Origin: Anaerolineales bacterium
GTDB lineage: Bacteria > Chloroflexota > Anaerolineae > Anaerolineales > Villigracilaceae
Direction of reading: 5' to 3'
DNA length: 64,000 nt
Assembly: GCA_016934715.1 (NCBI GenBank)
Contig: JAFGSI010000004.1
Location: forward strand, 124,001-188,000
Shown: positions 35,354 to 46,246 of the stretch, piece by piece
Numbering within the stretch: position 1 is the first letter of the stretch
Layout of the letters: each line of letters begins with the position of its first letter
Translations under genes and position numbers: made by a program
Notes under the pieces: model-generated
The model's database searches: none
The model's input: only the letters and a program-made list of their open reading frames with translations
What the model was told of the DNA's origin: nothing

Positions 35354-38300
35354 ATGCCCTCAGAACGCGAGAACGAGATTTTACAATTCCTGAATGACGT
35401 AACCGATCCTCTCCTGCTCATGGAGAAACTTCTGCAGGAAGCGGATGTGCGTATCTCGTTCGAACAAGCAGAGCGTATTCTTAAGGTTCGCGGCCAACTC
35501 TCCGGCAAGGAGTTCCTTTCTCTACAGCAGTTCAAGGATCATTGTGGTTTACCCGATGATCATGTCGAAGATCTTGAACGATTGCTGGTTCCCGACCCCT
35601 ATACGCCAATGAAGAATTGGCCTGTTCTCCTGTTCCCGGTTCGCCTTGAAACCCGCTTTATCAAAAATGACCTGTGCATACGGATATACCCGGACAAAGT
35701 TTCCATTGAAACGCATGAGCAAAAGCTGACCGAACGTGAATTCGAGATGGGGATGTATTATCGCGAGATTCACGAGACAGGTTCGAAAGAGGCAAAGCAT
35801 GAAGCCTGGCGAAGACTCGCAAAACTGTTCGGACCTCAGCGCGCAGCCTGGGTCCGAAGGGTTGCGCTTGACCTTCCTCGTGGCGCCGAACCTGTATTGA
35901 AGGGGAAAAGTTGGACGAAAGCGCCACGGTTGCGGTCGTTTCCAGACAGGTTTGCCATCTATTTGTACCGGGACGCAAATCTGGTGAGAAAGCAGGCTTG
36001 CGAGAATCGAATTCCGCGAACCCTGCCAATCTTTTCCTCCCCTGAAGTGTCTCTGCCCAGCCTGTTCGCTGAATCGTCGGATTGGGTCGTCGATTTCGAT
36101 AAGGCTGTTGAATACGGTATGGCCCTGCGTATCCCATTTACCGATGATGAAATGGTCGTGAACCGAAAACTGGGGTTTTCAAGAGTGATTGCTGTGGGAA
36201 TCCGCGCCGTTGAACCCGAAACCGGGCTGCAGGAGCTTGAGGGTCTCATCGACAACCATCATTACACGTCTGGAGGGCTTGCCTTTCTGGAGCCTGGAAC
36301 GCCAACCAATAATACCCAGGAGGCCAAGGCCGGCAGCCCGACGAGCGATCCATTGCTGGAAGCCAGTTATAGAACTGAAGTTAAGGGACCTGTGCTGTGG
36401 GATTCGCCGCCTCAACTTCCTGAGACGAATGCACAGCGCCTTGGATTCGCGCTGGGGCTCGGGATGCAGCCGGAGGCGCTGCGCTATATTGATGGGGCAG
36501 GGGATAAGAAGGATTCCTATTCAAAAGACATGCGGGCTGCGCTTTGGCCGGCGACTGGAGGGTATTTTCTCCAGACCATGTTGCCAGGTCTGATTGCTCC
36601 CCCCAGATTGGAAGAACTAGCAGGGCATTTCATATCACATGTCGATGCGGGAGGGCCTCTCCCTACGATCCGCGTCGGGGACCAGCCTTACGGCATCCTG
36701 CCGGCGTCGACGATATTCTCTCGGGAAAAAACCGCGGCTGTGCTTTTGGAAGGGCTAGACCCTGGCGGGGAGAGATTTCCCGTTGATCGAAGTCTTGATG
36801 ATCAACTCGCGTTCCTCCTGCGAAGATTTGCCCTGAAATGGCTGGATTACGCGCGGAATCCCGAACTGGTTCCGAGAATCAACACGACGGATGACCCGGA
36901 CAAAGAGCTGCTGCAAGTGCTTGCCATGCAACCGGTCTCGATTTCCTACCAGGCGCGGCCATTTGTGAATGAGGGCTTTCTCTCATTTTTGTTGATTGCT
37001 CTTCGTAAATACGTGTTCGGGTCGTTTACCCTCTTCGGGAGCGAGGTGCCGTCCCCATTGTTCTGGGTACAGCAGTGGGCGGAGATCTATAATGAAAAAC
37101 GGCGTGAGACGGCCGCTGTTCTACAGGGATTGTCCGGGCACGCGGGCGAAAGATTTTTGGATATGCCGCTGTTGAGGGTGATTGGATGGTGGGAGGGCGT
37201 TTCGCGCCCGCTGCCCTATACGGTGGGCGCGGATCCCGGGGATGAGCCCCGGGCATATCTGCGCAGTCTATGTGATCAACTGCCCACGACATCGGGGACA
37301 CTCCTTTTTAATCTGCTGCGGCGCTCCCTTAAATCCAAGTCAAGTGCCGAGTCCGTCAGGGCGGCCATTTGCCGTCTGGCAAACTCCGACTTCACGTCTG
37401 CCGTGCTGGAATTTTTCAACCGTGTAACAAGCCCTGAACAGATCACGGGCTGGGTCGAGGACGATCCCGAATTTCCGCGGGCGTCTTCGGGGGCATACGG
37501 CATTGGCGAGACTGTCGCCAAACGGATCCTTGAGACCCGCGCGGCGCTGCCCGCCGAGCGATTTACCAACCTGCAGCAGATCGACGAGATCGCCGGGATC
37601 GGCGAGGATAAGCTCCAGGATATTTTTTATTCGATGACTGCCGAGGAACAGTATCCGGATTATGACCGCCTGATGCGCGAGACGCTGGATCTGTGTACGC
37701 ATCGCCTTGACGCATGGATCACCTCCATCGCCTCGAAACGGCTGGCGGCGATGCGGGAAAGCAAACCGACCGGAATATACCTGGGTGCTTACGGGTGGGT
37801 GGAAGATCTTATACCATCCGGGGCGAAGAATAGCGCCGGGTTCATTCATGCCCCGTCGGCCGCGCAGGCTGCGACGGCAGCCGTATTGTATAACGCCTAT
37901 CTTACCCACGATGATCCTGAAGATGCTACTGAAGATACCGGCGTCTTGAGTCCGAATCCATTCAGGTTGGATCTCAATTCGGCGCGGGTGCAGAATGGGC
38001 TGAACTTGCTGGATGGCATCAGGCAGGGACAGACGTTGGGGGCACTTCTTGGTTACCAGTTCGAACGGGCGCTCTTTGATGCACCGGACATGAACCTGGC
38101 CGAGTATGTGGACGACTTTCGGTATCGCTTTCCCATGGTCGCGAATAAAGAAACGAAACCAGTTGGGGATGAGAGTATTGAAGCGCTCGCGGCCAGAAAT
38201 GTTGTCGATGGGCTGGCGCTTGCGCGCGCATGGCGGGATGACGCCCACGGTGACATCGGATTTCTCGTCGAGAAATTGAAAGGGATCGCTGCTTCTGAGA

Positions 38301-40648
38301 AAGGGACCTTCAAGTCCATACTCACTGATCTGCTGGAATCCCTCGATTGCGTGAGCGACCTGCTTGTCCATGAGAGTGTTTACCAGGCGGTCCAGGGCAA
38401 CTATGACCGGGGCGGAGCCGCTTTGGAAGCCGCCGCGGGGAGCCTTACGCCGCCGGAGATTCGCTCGATCGCGACGCCGGTTTCCGGCAGGACTTTCAGC
38501 CAGCGAGTGTGCCTGTTGTTCAATGAACCGCCGGCCGGTCCGTCAAGCGATCCCTCTCCGCGGGAGCTTGCCGAGCCGCGCATTGCGGCCTGGTTCGCGC
38601 GTATCCTGGGGAACATGGACAGCATCCGGTGCGCCATTTCGTTCAAACCCGCAGTGGATTCGGAGCAAGCCAGTTGCACCATATGCCTTTCCGAGCTTGG
38701 AATGACGCCGATCGATTTCCTGTACCTCTCGGCAGTGCTTCCGGAGGGGGGCGAAACCGAACTGGACCGCAGGATCAAGTTTCACGCGCGGAACAATTAC
38801 AACCTGTCTTACACGGAGCCCATCGCGATCGATTACACCGCTGACGAAGGGGCCAGCAGCATTGCGGACGCCCTTGAGGTGGGCCGCCATGCCCTGCATG
38901 TGCTCAATGCGGCGGGATATCTCAAACCCGAAGCTCTTGCCCGGCCATCCGTTGAAGAAGCGAGCTCGTTTGCAGATGCAGATATCGAAGAACTGGAAAC
39001 GCGCGTCAAAGACACCATGGTTCTGGTGGATAAGGCAGTAAGTGATTTACAGAGTTTCGTACTGACCAATTCGACTGTCGTGGATGACACCTTCCGTCTC
39101 GGCCTGCTTGCATCGATCAAGAACGCGGCACGATTCTCGGTCCCGGCAGCGGTCCCGGCCGGCGGATCCGGTGAACCTGCCGAGGAACTTGAGAAAAGAC
39201 GTTGGGCGGTATGCGCAGAATTGGAGAAGAGGCAAAAAACTTGTATTGGCATTCTGGATGCGTATCGCGAAATTGGCAGTGTCTCTTCCTCGAACGAAGA
39301 GGATACGGATGAATTCGTCACGAAAAAGATCAATTCCTATAAAGCTGTTTCCCTGCTCATCGAAGCCACCCAGGCGCTCATGGGAAAATCTTTTATCATC
39401 CTTCCCGCATTTACGGTCAATCCGGGCAGCGAATTCCATGATGCGCTGGTACGGGGCACTTTATTGCCAGATGATGAAACGATGCGACTCTGGATCCAGC
39501 AGGCGGCGAGCACCCACGAACCGCTTCGTGACGTGGACACCTTCATGATGATGGCCGAAACCTGGACGCAGGCAGTGCGGGATGGTGGCGACCCGGAATT
39601 CTCGTTCCACGTGGCGCAGCTGCCTGCGGAAGCAGGCGCGAGCTGGCTTGGCGTCGAACACGACTTCGATGCGACCACGATGGAATACCAGGGAGAGACG
39701 CTTTCTCTGGTGACGGGTTGGTCAAGACCTCCCGAAACAGGCGAGGGGGCGAAGGAACTAAGGATCGCCGGCCTCCTCTTTGACCAGTGGGAGGAGTTCC
39801 TCCCCTCGGACAAGGTGCACACCAGCGTTGCCATTCAATACAATTCCCCCAACACGCAGGCGCCGCAGTCCCTGCTCCTGGCAGTGCCGGAAAGCAGTGG
39901 TTCGGAGCCGTGGAGCGAGGATGACCTGGCGGCGATCGTTTCGGACACCCTGGATCTGGCCAAGATCAGGACGGTCGACCTCGACGCGCTGAGAGATCTC
40001 CCGGGCGGGGATCATCCCGGGCCGGACCTGGGCATGATCCTGCCGGCTGTTCTGCTTCCCGTAGACCCCGATCATCCCGAATGGGAGCGGGATACGGCGT
40101 TCGGCACATTCCAAAACTGGATTGATGCGCTTACCGGAAAAGTCACCTGTATGGATTTCTCCGAATTTGATCCCCTCGAGAACCCCTGGCTGTTATTGCC
40201 GATCGGAATAAACAATTTCACAATCGATGCGGTTGATGGGGAGACAACAAGTATCCCGTTCGGTTTCATCGAGGACGGTAAAGTGGGAATGCTCTACACG
40301 CGGTCCAAGAGCCTGACCGTTGAACTGCCTCACGAGACCGAATTGGTGCGGCTCAGAATGGGGTGGACCCCGGAGGTCGATCCCAGGAAATGTATCCAGG
40401 CCTTCGATGCCGCGGGAGTACCGCTCAAGACGGGCATCACTGCCGACCATCCCGAAGAGATCGCCTTGGTGCTCGATCATGTTCGTGGTGAGATCGAAAA
40501 ACTGGTCATTCGGAAGGTGAGTGTATATGGTGTCGGCATCAAGAAGCTGAAAATTTCTGCCGTCGCGCAGGACGAAGATATTGGGACGAAGCGGATTATG
40601 GCGATCGAGCAGATTTGCGTTCGTGACGGCGAGGAGGTTGCGCCATGA
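35354..40648 (+). CDS. Giant operon gene A: 1,764-residue uncharacterised protein
   Basis: No confident function. No signal peptide or membrane segment is visible, so it is probably cytoplasmic. The N-terminal region holds NWPVLLFPVRLETRFI (about residue 88) and IRIYPDKVSIETHE, then RVGDQPYGILPAS (about 440). Near residues 715-760 AYGIGETVAKRILETRA and EIAGIGEDKLQDIFYSM form a helix-hairpin-helix-like pair, a DNA- or protein-binding motif. LLGYQFERALFDAP lies near 900. Similar large hypothetical proteins exist in other bacteria, as I recall, but none with known role. The next gene overlaps by 4 bases. Confidence 0.85.
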   Translation: MPSERENEILQFLNDVTDPLLLMEKLLQEADVRISFEQAERILKVRGQLSGKEFLSLQQFKDHCGLPDDHVEDLERLLVPDPYTPMKNWPVLLFPVRLETRFIKNDLCIRIYPDKVSIETHEQKLTEREFEMGMYYREIHETGSKEAKHEAWRRLAKLFGPQRAAWVRRVALDLPRGAEPVLKGKSWTKAPRLRSFPDRFAIYLYRDANLVRKQACENRIPRTLPIFSSPEVSLPSLFAESSDWVVDFDKAVEYGMALRIPFTDDEMVVNRKLGFSRVIAVGIRAVEPETGLQELEGLIDNHHYTSGGLAFLEPGTPTNNTQEAKAGSPTSDPLLEASYRTEVKGPVLWDSPPQLPETNAQRLGFALGLGMQPEALRYIDGAGDKKDSYSKDMRAALWPATGGYFLQTMLPGLIAPPRLEELAGHFISHVDAGGPLPTIRVGDQPYGILPASTIFSREKTAAVLLEGLDPGGERFPVDRSLDDQLAFLLRRFALKWLDYARNPELVPRINTTDDPDKELLQVLAMQPVSISYQARPFVNEGFLSFLLIALRKYVFGSFTLFGSEVPSPLFWVQQWAEIYNEKRRETAAVLQGLSGHAGERFLDMPLLRVIGWWEGVSRPLPYTVGADPGDEPRAYLRSLCDQLPTTSGTLLFNLLRRSLKSKSSAESVRAAICRLANSDFTSAVLEFFNRVTSPEQITGWVEDDPEFPRASSGAYGIGETVAKRILETRAALPAERFTNLQQIDEIAGIGEDKLQDIFYSMTAEEQYPDYDRLMRETLDLCTHRLDAWITSIASKRLAAMRESKPTGIYLGAYGWVEDLIPSGAKNSAGFIHAPSAAQAATAAVLYNAYLTHDDPEDATEDTGVLSPNPFRLDLNSARVQNGLNLLDGIRQGQTLGALLGYQFERALFDAPDMNLAEYVDDFRYRFPMVANKETKPVGDESIEALAARNVVDGLALARAWRDDAHGDIGFLVEKLKGIAASEKGTFKSILTDLLESLDCVSDLLVHESVYQAVQGNYDRGGAALEAAAGSLTPPEIRSIATPVSGRTFSQRVCLLFNEPPAGPSSDPSPRELAEPRIAAWFARILGNMDSIRCAISFKPAVDSEQASCTICLSELGMTPIDFLYLSAVLPEGGETELDRRIKFHARNNYNLSYTEPIAIDYTADEGASSIADALEVGRHALHVLNAAGYLKPEALARPSVEEASSFADADIEELETRVKDTMVLVDKAVSDLQSFVLTNSTVVDDTFRLGLLASIKNAARFSVPAAVPAGGSGEPAEELEKRRWAVCAELEKRQKTCIGILDAYREIGSVSSSNEEDTDEFVTKKINSYKAVSLLIEATQALMGKSFIILPAFTVNPGSEFHDALVRGTLLPDDETMRLWIQQAASTHEPLRDVDTFMMMAETWTQAVRDGGDPEFSFHVAQLPAEAGASWLGVEHDFDATTMEYQGETLSLVTGWSRPPETGEGAKELRIAGLLFDQWEEFLPSDKVHTSVAIQYNSPNTQAPQSLLLAVPESSGSEPWSEDDLAAIVSDTLDLAKIRTVDLDALRDLPGGDHPGPDLGMILPAVLLPVDPDHPEWERDTAFGTFQNWIDALTGKVTCMDFSEFDPLENPWLLLPIGINNFTIDAVDGETTSIPFGFIEDGKVGMLYTRSKSLTVELPHETELVRLRMGWTPEVDPRKCIQAFDAAGVPLKTGITADHPEEIALVLDHVRGEIEKLVIRKVSVYGVGIKKLKISAVAQDEDIGTKRIMAIEQICVRDGEEVAP

Positions 40649-42885
40649 GTTTGGTCCATGAACTGTCATCGGAATTCATCCGTCGATTCGCCGCCTTTAC
40701 CCGAGTCGAGTCCCGCTGCCGCAGCGATGACCTCTCGCAGGGCATCCAGGCAAAGACGGCCGATCCGCTCTGGCTGCTCGCCCGCCAGTGGCAGTTTGGC
40801 GAATTCCAGGGGGAGGATGCAGGATCTCCGATCAGGATCGAATTTTCCTATGCGACGCAGCCTGCCGATACCTATGCCGCGAACGGAAGCGTTCGGGATT
40901 TCGACCCTTCAACGATCCCTCTCGAGGTGCTGGTCGAGATGGAAAAACCGACACTCGACTGGCGCAGCCGCGCCCGGATCGGACAGGAGTGGGAGCGCTC
41001 GCTCCGCGCCGCGCTCCCGGATGCAGCTGCCAGCATCATCGATGTTTATCGCAGCGCTTACTCGCTCGAGCCTCCTGGCGGGGCTGCGTGGGACGAACTC
41101 GATCATGCCACACGGCGATTCTTGTTATTCATGAAGGGCCGTGTCGTCGACGGGGAAAAACTGCTGCGAGAATCCATCAACCCCGTCGAGCTGCTCTCCA
41201 ATTTTGGCATCAAAGTCGGCGATCCCGCCATCAGTACCGTCGAGCAGATCACGAAAGGACTGGTGGAGCGTTATCAGGATCATTACCGGGATCCTGATGC
41301 GCAGGCACAATCCGCCTGGCACTCGCGAACGCTCGACTACTCTTTCAAGCTCAATCAATCCGGGTCGACCGAGAGTGATGACCCGAAGACCCGGTTGGTC
41401 GCCTCCTCGTATCGCAATGGCGACCTGGACTGGCATACCTTTTCCATCGACGGGCAGGTTTCGGGCCCCTGGATGACGCATTACGAGAGTATCTCTGGAG
41501 CCAGGTCGTCGGTCATTTCCAGGACGCCGACCCGGCTGGGCGTCGGCGGGCCCTCGCTGCGATGGTGGGCCTTCGAGGACGCGACGATCGACTTCGGCGA
41601 TCTCGATGTCGCCAGGACGGATTTGGCCAAGCTTGCCCTGATGGAGTTCGCGCTCATCTACGGAGACGATTGGTATACGGTTCCCATCACCGTGCCAATG
41701 TCCAGTTTTGTCAAGATCACCGCGCTGACCGCCCATAATGTGTTTGGCGAGTCGCAGTTGATCTGCCCCGCGCGAAAGGTCGATGAAAGGGAGGACAGGT
41801 CCTGGGACCTTTATTCGCTCAGTCTTACCCGGAATACTCCGGCCGAGTTCCTGTTTGGCTGGGACGATGTCCCGGGAAGTGACGATGATAAACTCATTGC
41901 ATTTCTCCAGCAAAGATACTGCCTCGGGTGGGTGGCCGACGCAAAGATTGAATCAAGCAAGGACAATAAGATCAGGAAGCTGTCGAACGGGGAAGACACG
42001 CTCTATCTCAAGCTTGTGAGTGAGGCAGGGTCGGTGGTCATCAGGATTAATGGTCAATATGCCGGGGGACTTCAAGCGAAAGCGGAAGACGGAAAGATCA
42101 ACATCTACTGGAGAATCGCGGGGAATGTTCCGAGCGAGCCGATCCTATTCATCCCGCCGGTGGCTGGCTTCCGCGAGGAATCGAAACCGCTGGAAGAAAT
42201 CCACGTTTTGCGCGACGAAGGCGCCAACATGGTCTGGGCCATCGAGAAGACCATCCTCGACCAGATGGGGGCTCCCTGCGACGGCTTCGACGCGCAGCGC
42301 GAAAGGATAGAGCGGCGCAACGCGGTGGAAATACGCGCCCTGCGTGGAGAGATCGACGACATTCGCCGCCAGATGGATACGGAGGCGCTGTCCGATGAAG
42401 TGCGCGCTGAACTGGAAGAACAAATTTCCCTGAAGCTGGCGAAGATCGAGAGGCTGGAACGCGGTCCCTATGCCCCGGAAAAACCGGCGAACGATGCGAC
42501 GCTGCGATACCGCTTCGCCACCACGGTGCCGGAGAACTGGTTCCCCTTTACCCCGGTGCGGGTCTCGAAGGATTTTGGGCAGCCGCCGCCCGTCGTCCGG
42601 CTGCAGCGGGCGCAGATGCTGAGGAACACCGAAGATGAGGAGCCGACCTCGATCCCCGCCCTGTCCCGTTTGCTCGACGACGCAGCCGACCCGCTGCTCT
42701 GGATCGAAGAGCACGCCATCGGCCGTGACGGCCTGCGCTTGCAGCTGACAAACCAGAGGCTGCGCTGGATCAGAGGAAAGACCTTCGTCTGGCTTGGACG
42801 GAAAGTGCTGATCGGGAAGGGCGAGGGGAGCAGCGGGTTGAGGTTTGATATTGTAAATATCAAGTTAACTGAAGAAAAGGAATAA
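40645..42885 (+). CDS. Giant operon gene B: 746-residue uncharacterised protein
   Basis: Starts by ATGA overlap with gene A. The N-terminus has a striking segment, DPLWLLARQWQFGEFQGED (about residues 32-50), followed by AGSPIRIEF. A central region is beta-rich. A charged helical, coiled-coil-like stretch spans about 550-605 (RERIERRNAVEIRALRGEID and following). The C-terminus includes FATTVPENWFPFTPVRV and ends with TFVWLGRKVLIGKGEGSSG. No signal peptide. I know no function. GC content matches gene A. Confidence 0.85.
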   Translation: MSLVHELSSEFIRRFAAFTRVESRCRSDDLSQGIQAKTADPLWLLARQWQFGEFQGEDAGSPIRIEFSYATQPADTYAANGSVRDFDPSTIPLEVLVEMEKPTLDWRSRARIGQEWERSLRAALPDAAASIIDVYRSAYSLEPPGGAAWDELDHATRRFLLFMKGRVVDGEKLLRESINPVELLSNFGIKVGDPAISTVEQITKGLVERYQDHYRDPDAQAQSAWHSRTLDYSFKLNQSGSTESDDPKTRLVASSYRNGDLDWHTFSIDGQVSGPWMTHYESISGARSSVISRTPTRLGVGGPSLRWWAFEDATIDFGDLDVARTDLAKLALMEFALIYGDDWYTVPITVPMSSFVKITALTAHNVFGESQLICPARKVDEREDRSWDLYSLSLTRNTPAEFLFGWDDVPGSDDDKLIAFLQQRYCLGWVADAKIESSKDNKIRKLSNGEDTLYLKLVSEAGSVVIRINGQYAGGLQAKAEDGKINIYWRIAGNVPSEPILFIPPVAGFREESKPLEEIHVLRDEGANMVWAIEKTILDQMGAPCDGFDAQRERIERRNAVEIRALRGEIDDIRRQMDTEALSDEVRAELEEQISLKLAKIERLERGPYAPEKPANDATLRYRFATTVPENWFPFTPVRVSKDFGQPPPVVRLQRAQMLRNTEDEEPTSIPALSRLLDDAADPLLWIEEHAIGRDGLRLQLTNQRLRWIRGKTFVWLGRKVLIGKGEGSSGLRFDIVNIKLTEEKE

Positions 42886-42889
42886 TAAC

Positions 42890-45800
42890 ATGGCATTGAG
42901 AAAAACAGAGAGTAGCATTCCTGGTGGTTTTACTCTTGAAAATGCCCAAAAATTAGGGCAAGCAGTCCTGGGCCAAAATTGCGTTCTTGTATCATACCTC
43001 CAGTCACCTCTGCGGTTCAGTATTAAAAAAGGTGAAGATTCTGTTAAGCACTTTGACAATACCTATGTTGTTTTTATTGACGAATCCCAAGCTGGAGTAC
43101 GAAGCCCGGTGACCTACAACTGGAATATTGGGTTTCACGGCCAAGACCAAGCTGATAATCCTGTCGTAATAGAGAAGACAAAGAAAACAGAAATCGGGGA
43201 ACTGCATCTAAACATGCTGGACTTGAACATTTACGATGATCTGGATGGAGTAATGGTGTCAAAACTGTTTGTGAGGGTGGACATAGATGGATTGGAAACT
43301 CCCCTATGTCTTGAGCAAAGTATAAATGATCTTGATGCTGACATTGAAGGGCTAGTGACTGAGGGTGGCGAAAATGGAGAAGCGTTGGCAGCTGCAGGAG
43401 ATCCGGAAATTACCAGATGGCTGGCGAATGATTTTAAATCTTATCTAATAGAACTAGATAAGAAAAAGTACCAAGCTGATGATAATAACGTTGTTGATAT
43501 TTCAATATTCCTTGTTGCATCTGTTCTATACGGAGCCCTGCAAGATAAAAGAAGATTGCTAAGCAGAATGGGCGACTCTTTGTTTGGCACTGACGAAGAA
43601 AAGTGGATAGACTATATTGAAGCCGGAGCAGGCGAGGATATTGACAGTCTGATTGATACTCGGATTGGTATCACGAATGTCAAACCCCATATTCTGAACT
43701 TCTTTGTTTTCGGTCCAGGGGATGATGTTGTGAATAGCAAGAATGAAGACGTAGACGACTATGAAGAGAGGATTCTTGAAGGGAATTATTTTCAGACAGT
43801 GACGACCTATAACGAGAAAATAGATTTGTTTAACAAACTAAGGTTTCCAAAGAGTTGTCTTGAACTTACTTGGGAGTTTCTAAAAAAACTAAAAAACAGA
43901 AATGATACTTGGTCAGCAGTCAGTCTGGATAAAAACAGCCATATCCACAATCGCGACTGCATAACAACTATTGTTTCTGAATTTGAGACAGCACCGCAGA
44001 CCAATCTTGAAGAGCCAACTGACTATGCTAAGAAAGCTTACAACATCATGTATTCAAGGTGGATGCAGGCGATATTACAGACCTGCCATGCTCAGTTTGA
44101 AACGATCATGATTAAGATTCTTGATATAAGATCCGGCAAACCGATTAAAAATGGGTCGGTCAGAAGACTGACTATCACACGGACCGGCATTAATCCTGAT
44201 ACTGGTGAGACAGTTACCGATCTTATTGATACTGATTTTGAGAGTATTAATAATGCGATCAGTGATGCTGATGACAAGCATAATTGGAAGAAGCTTAACA
44301 TAGGTTCAATTAAGCTGCGGTCTCAATGGGCCCTGTGGTACCTCGGGTATGATCCCAATGGCCCAACCGCAGAATATAAAGAAACGGGCAGAAGAAGGTA
44401 CAAGGAGTATTGGGATGCGAGAGTGTTGGATGGTTCTGTCGAAGCAATTGATGAGGGCAAGCAACCACCGGAATATATGCTTTTGGAGATCATTGAGGAA
44501 TACAACAACCATAGAGCAACTGATGAGAACGGCATACTGAATGTACGAGTCCCGACAAATTATCTGGAGGTCGGTCAGGTGCAAATTGACGTTGGGTTTA
44601 TGGAGTTTCCTGTTGTCTGCGAAGCCTTGGCAGATGATGACAGGGATGAACCCATCTCACGAATTGAAAATACAGAGGGGGCTACTAATTTCAAAATATC
44701 GTTTATTGGGAATGATGCTTCCAATATTCAAAACCTGAATTGGGATGACAATGTGAGAGCACAGGGTCATTTTGGCTGGACAGTATCTGATGTAGATGGA
44801 GACAAAACGGGTGTACTGCGATTTGCGCAGAGATTGAACATAAAAACTGACTATGATAGTTTCGATGGATTTGACAGCGATATTTTGTCAAGGTTTTTTG
44901 ATCAAGATTTAAATCCAATTCATTTTGTCCTATTTGGAATGCAGTGGTGCCAACCGGTCTGGGATGAGTTTGATGACTCACTTACTATAACTGATTCGAC
45001 ATATGTTCAGAGAAATGAAAACGCCAACATACACATGCATTTAGTGACGCTTTGTAGAGATTTGGGTGGTTCAGATATTTATGGAGGAAAAGGATACGGA
45101 AAGAGAGACCATCAACCTGCTAATAGTGGCTATCAACCGAAATGGCGCGGAGATAATGGTCATAGCGGGTTAGACTTGTACGGAAAAATTGGAGATCCAG
45201 TATTTGCTATTCATGGAGGGAAAACAAATAGCCATGAGTTGGACTTTGTAGGAAAAATTGTAGATTTAGATTGGGATGGTGATGGTTTGACATTTACCCA
45301 ATATATGCATTTACGTGAAAATGATGTTGTAGAGTCGAATACGTACGTTCTTTCGGGAACAATTATCGGGAAGATAGGAAGAACTGGAAGTGCATTTGAA
45401 CCTGAACCATCTGAATGGCCGACCCATGTACATCTTTGGGTTACACCACAGAATGTCCCGGGAGAAACTGTTGAATTACGCAACACACCAGATGCGTTAA
45501 ACCAGATTTGTATACCCAACAATGATACTTCGTTAGTATTTCCTTGTAAGTGTCACGTACCAAAGCCTGAGAGAGATCCTGCCAATTGCAATTTCTCCAA
45601 TGTGGATTTTGTTCATAATCAATGGGTGACGAGAGGATGTTGGGCAGTTGCTGATCTGAAATGTCCGAAAATGTACGAAAAGGGTAGAAATGATGTGTTT
45701 AGGCTACAAGCACAGCTACGTTACTTGAATGAAAAGCCAACTGTAGCGGGAGATCCATTTAAGGAAAATAACAACCCCTATTACTTGCATCCAGGTCCTG

Positions 45801-46246
45801 TCGACGGAGATGACGGCGGTTTGGTTCAGGGCGGGCAAGTAAACCTTGTGATAGGCAATAGCATCAAGCCACATAGGTTGGACGCTGCTGATGATAGTTG
45901 GAAGGATAATTCCGATCCGAAATACCGACGGGTAATAGAAGGCGACAAGATTGGATGGGTGTTGTACAGTGACCTGGAAGGTACCTATGACAGCGCCTCA
46001 GATTCCTACATTCTGAATAAAAACATCCCGAGTTTTCTACATGGCGGCCTCAAAAGAAAGGAATTCTCACAAACACGAAAAGCCATCTTTCATTTTCGTG
46101 ATAAAGCAAGAAAACCTGATGGCACTAATTATCTAAAGAGCGGGGGTGAAAATAACTGGGAAAACTATCAGATCGGCGCTGACGAAAATGACGTTTGGGC
46201 TAGACTGGATGGGTTAGCGCCAATCACACAGCCAGTGATACCCTAA
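42890..46246 (+). CDS. Giant operon gene C: 1,118-residue protein with M23 peptidase domain
   Basis: Starts 4 bases after gene B, with AAGGAA upstream. Residues about 720-880 form an M23 (lysostaphin-type) peptidase: HSGLD gives zinc ligands His758 and Asp762, and PTHVHLWV gives His846 and His848. Known M23 enzymes cut peptidoglycan cross-bridges. The flanks are uncharacterised; a Cys-rich piece follows (CKCHVP, GCWAVADLKC). There is no Sec signal peptide, which is odd for a cell-wall enzyme. Base composition is much poorer in GC than in genes A and B (a sampled line at 43441-43500 is about 27% GC, against about 68% at 40741-40800), suggesting separate origin. Confidence 0.85.
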   Translation: MALRKTESSIPGGFTLENAQKLGQAVLGQNCVLVSYLQSPLRFSIKKGEDSVKHFDNTYVVFIDESQAGVRSPVTYNWNIGFHGQDQADNPVVIEKTKKTEIGELHLNMLDLNIYDDLDGVMVSKLFVRVDIDGLETPLCLEQSINDLDADIEGLVTEGGENGEALAAAGDPEITRWLANDFKSYLIELDKKKYQADDNNVVDISIFLVASVLYGALQDKRRLLSRMGDSLFGTDEEKWIDYIEAGAGEDIDSLIDTRIGITNVKPHILNFFVFGPGDDVVNSKNEDVDDYEERILEGNYFQTVTTYNEKIDLFNKLRFPKSCLELTWEFLKKLKNRNDTWSAVSLDKNSHIHNRDCITTIVSEFETAPQTNLEEPTDYAKKAYNIMYSRWMQAILQTCHAQFETIMIKILDIRSGKPIKNGSVRRLTITRTGINPDTGETVTDLIDTDFESINNAISDADDKHNWKKLNIGSIKLRSQWALWYLGYDPNGPTAEYKETGRRRYKEYWDARVLDGSVEAIDEGKQPPEYMLLEIIEEYNNHRATDENGILNVRVPTNYLEVGQVQIDVGFMEFPVVCEALADDDRDEPISRIENTEGATNFKISFIGNDASNIQNLNWDDNVRAQGHFGWTVSDVDGDKTGVLRFAQRLNIKTDYDSFDGFDSDILSRFFDQDLNPIHFVLFGMQWCQPVWDEFDDSLTITDSTYVQRNENANIHMHLVTLCRDLGGSDIYGGKGYGKRDHQPANSGYQPKWRGDNGHSGLDLYGKIGDPVFAIHGGKTNSHELDFVGKIVDLDWDGDGLTFTQYMHLRENDVVESNTYVLSGTIIGKIGRTGSAFEPEPSEWPTHVHLWVTPQNVPGETVELRNTPDALNQICIPNNDTSLVFPCKCHVPKPERDPANCNFSNVDFVHNQWVTRGCWAVADLKCPKMYEKGRNDVFRLQAQLRYLNEKPTVAGDPFKENNNPYYLHPGPVDGDDGGLVQGGQVNLVIGNSIKPHRLDAADDSWKDNSDPKYRRVIEGDKIGWVLYSDLEGTYDSASDSYILNKNIPSFLHGGLKRKEFSQTRKAIFHFRDKARKPDGTNYLKSGGENNWENYQIGADENDVWARLDGLAPITQPVIP

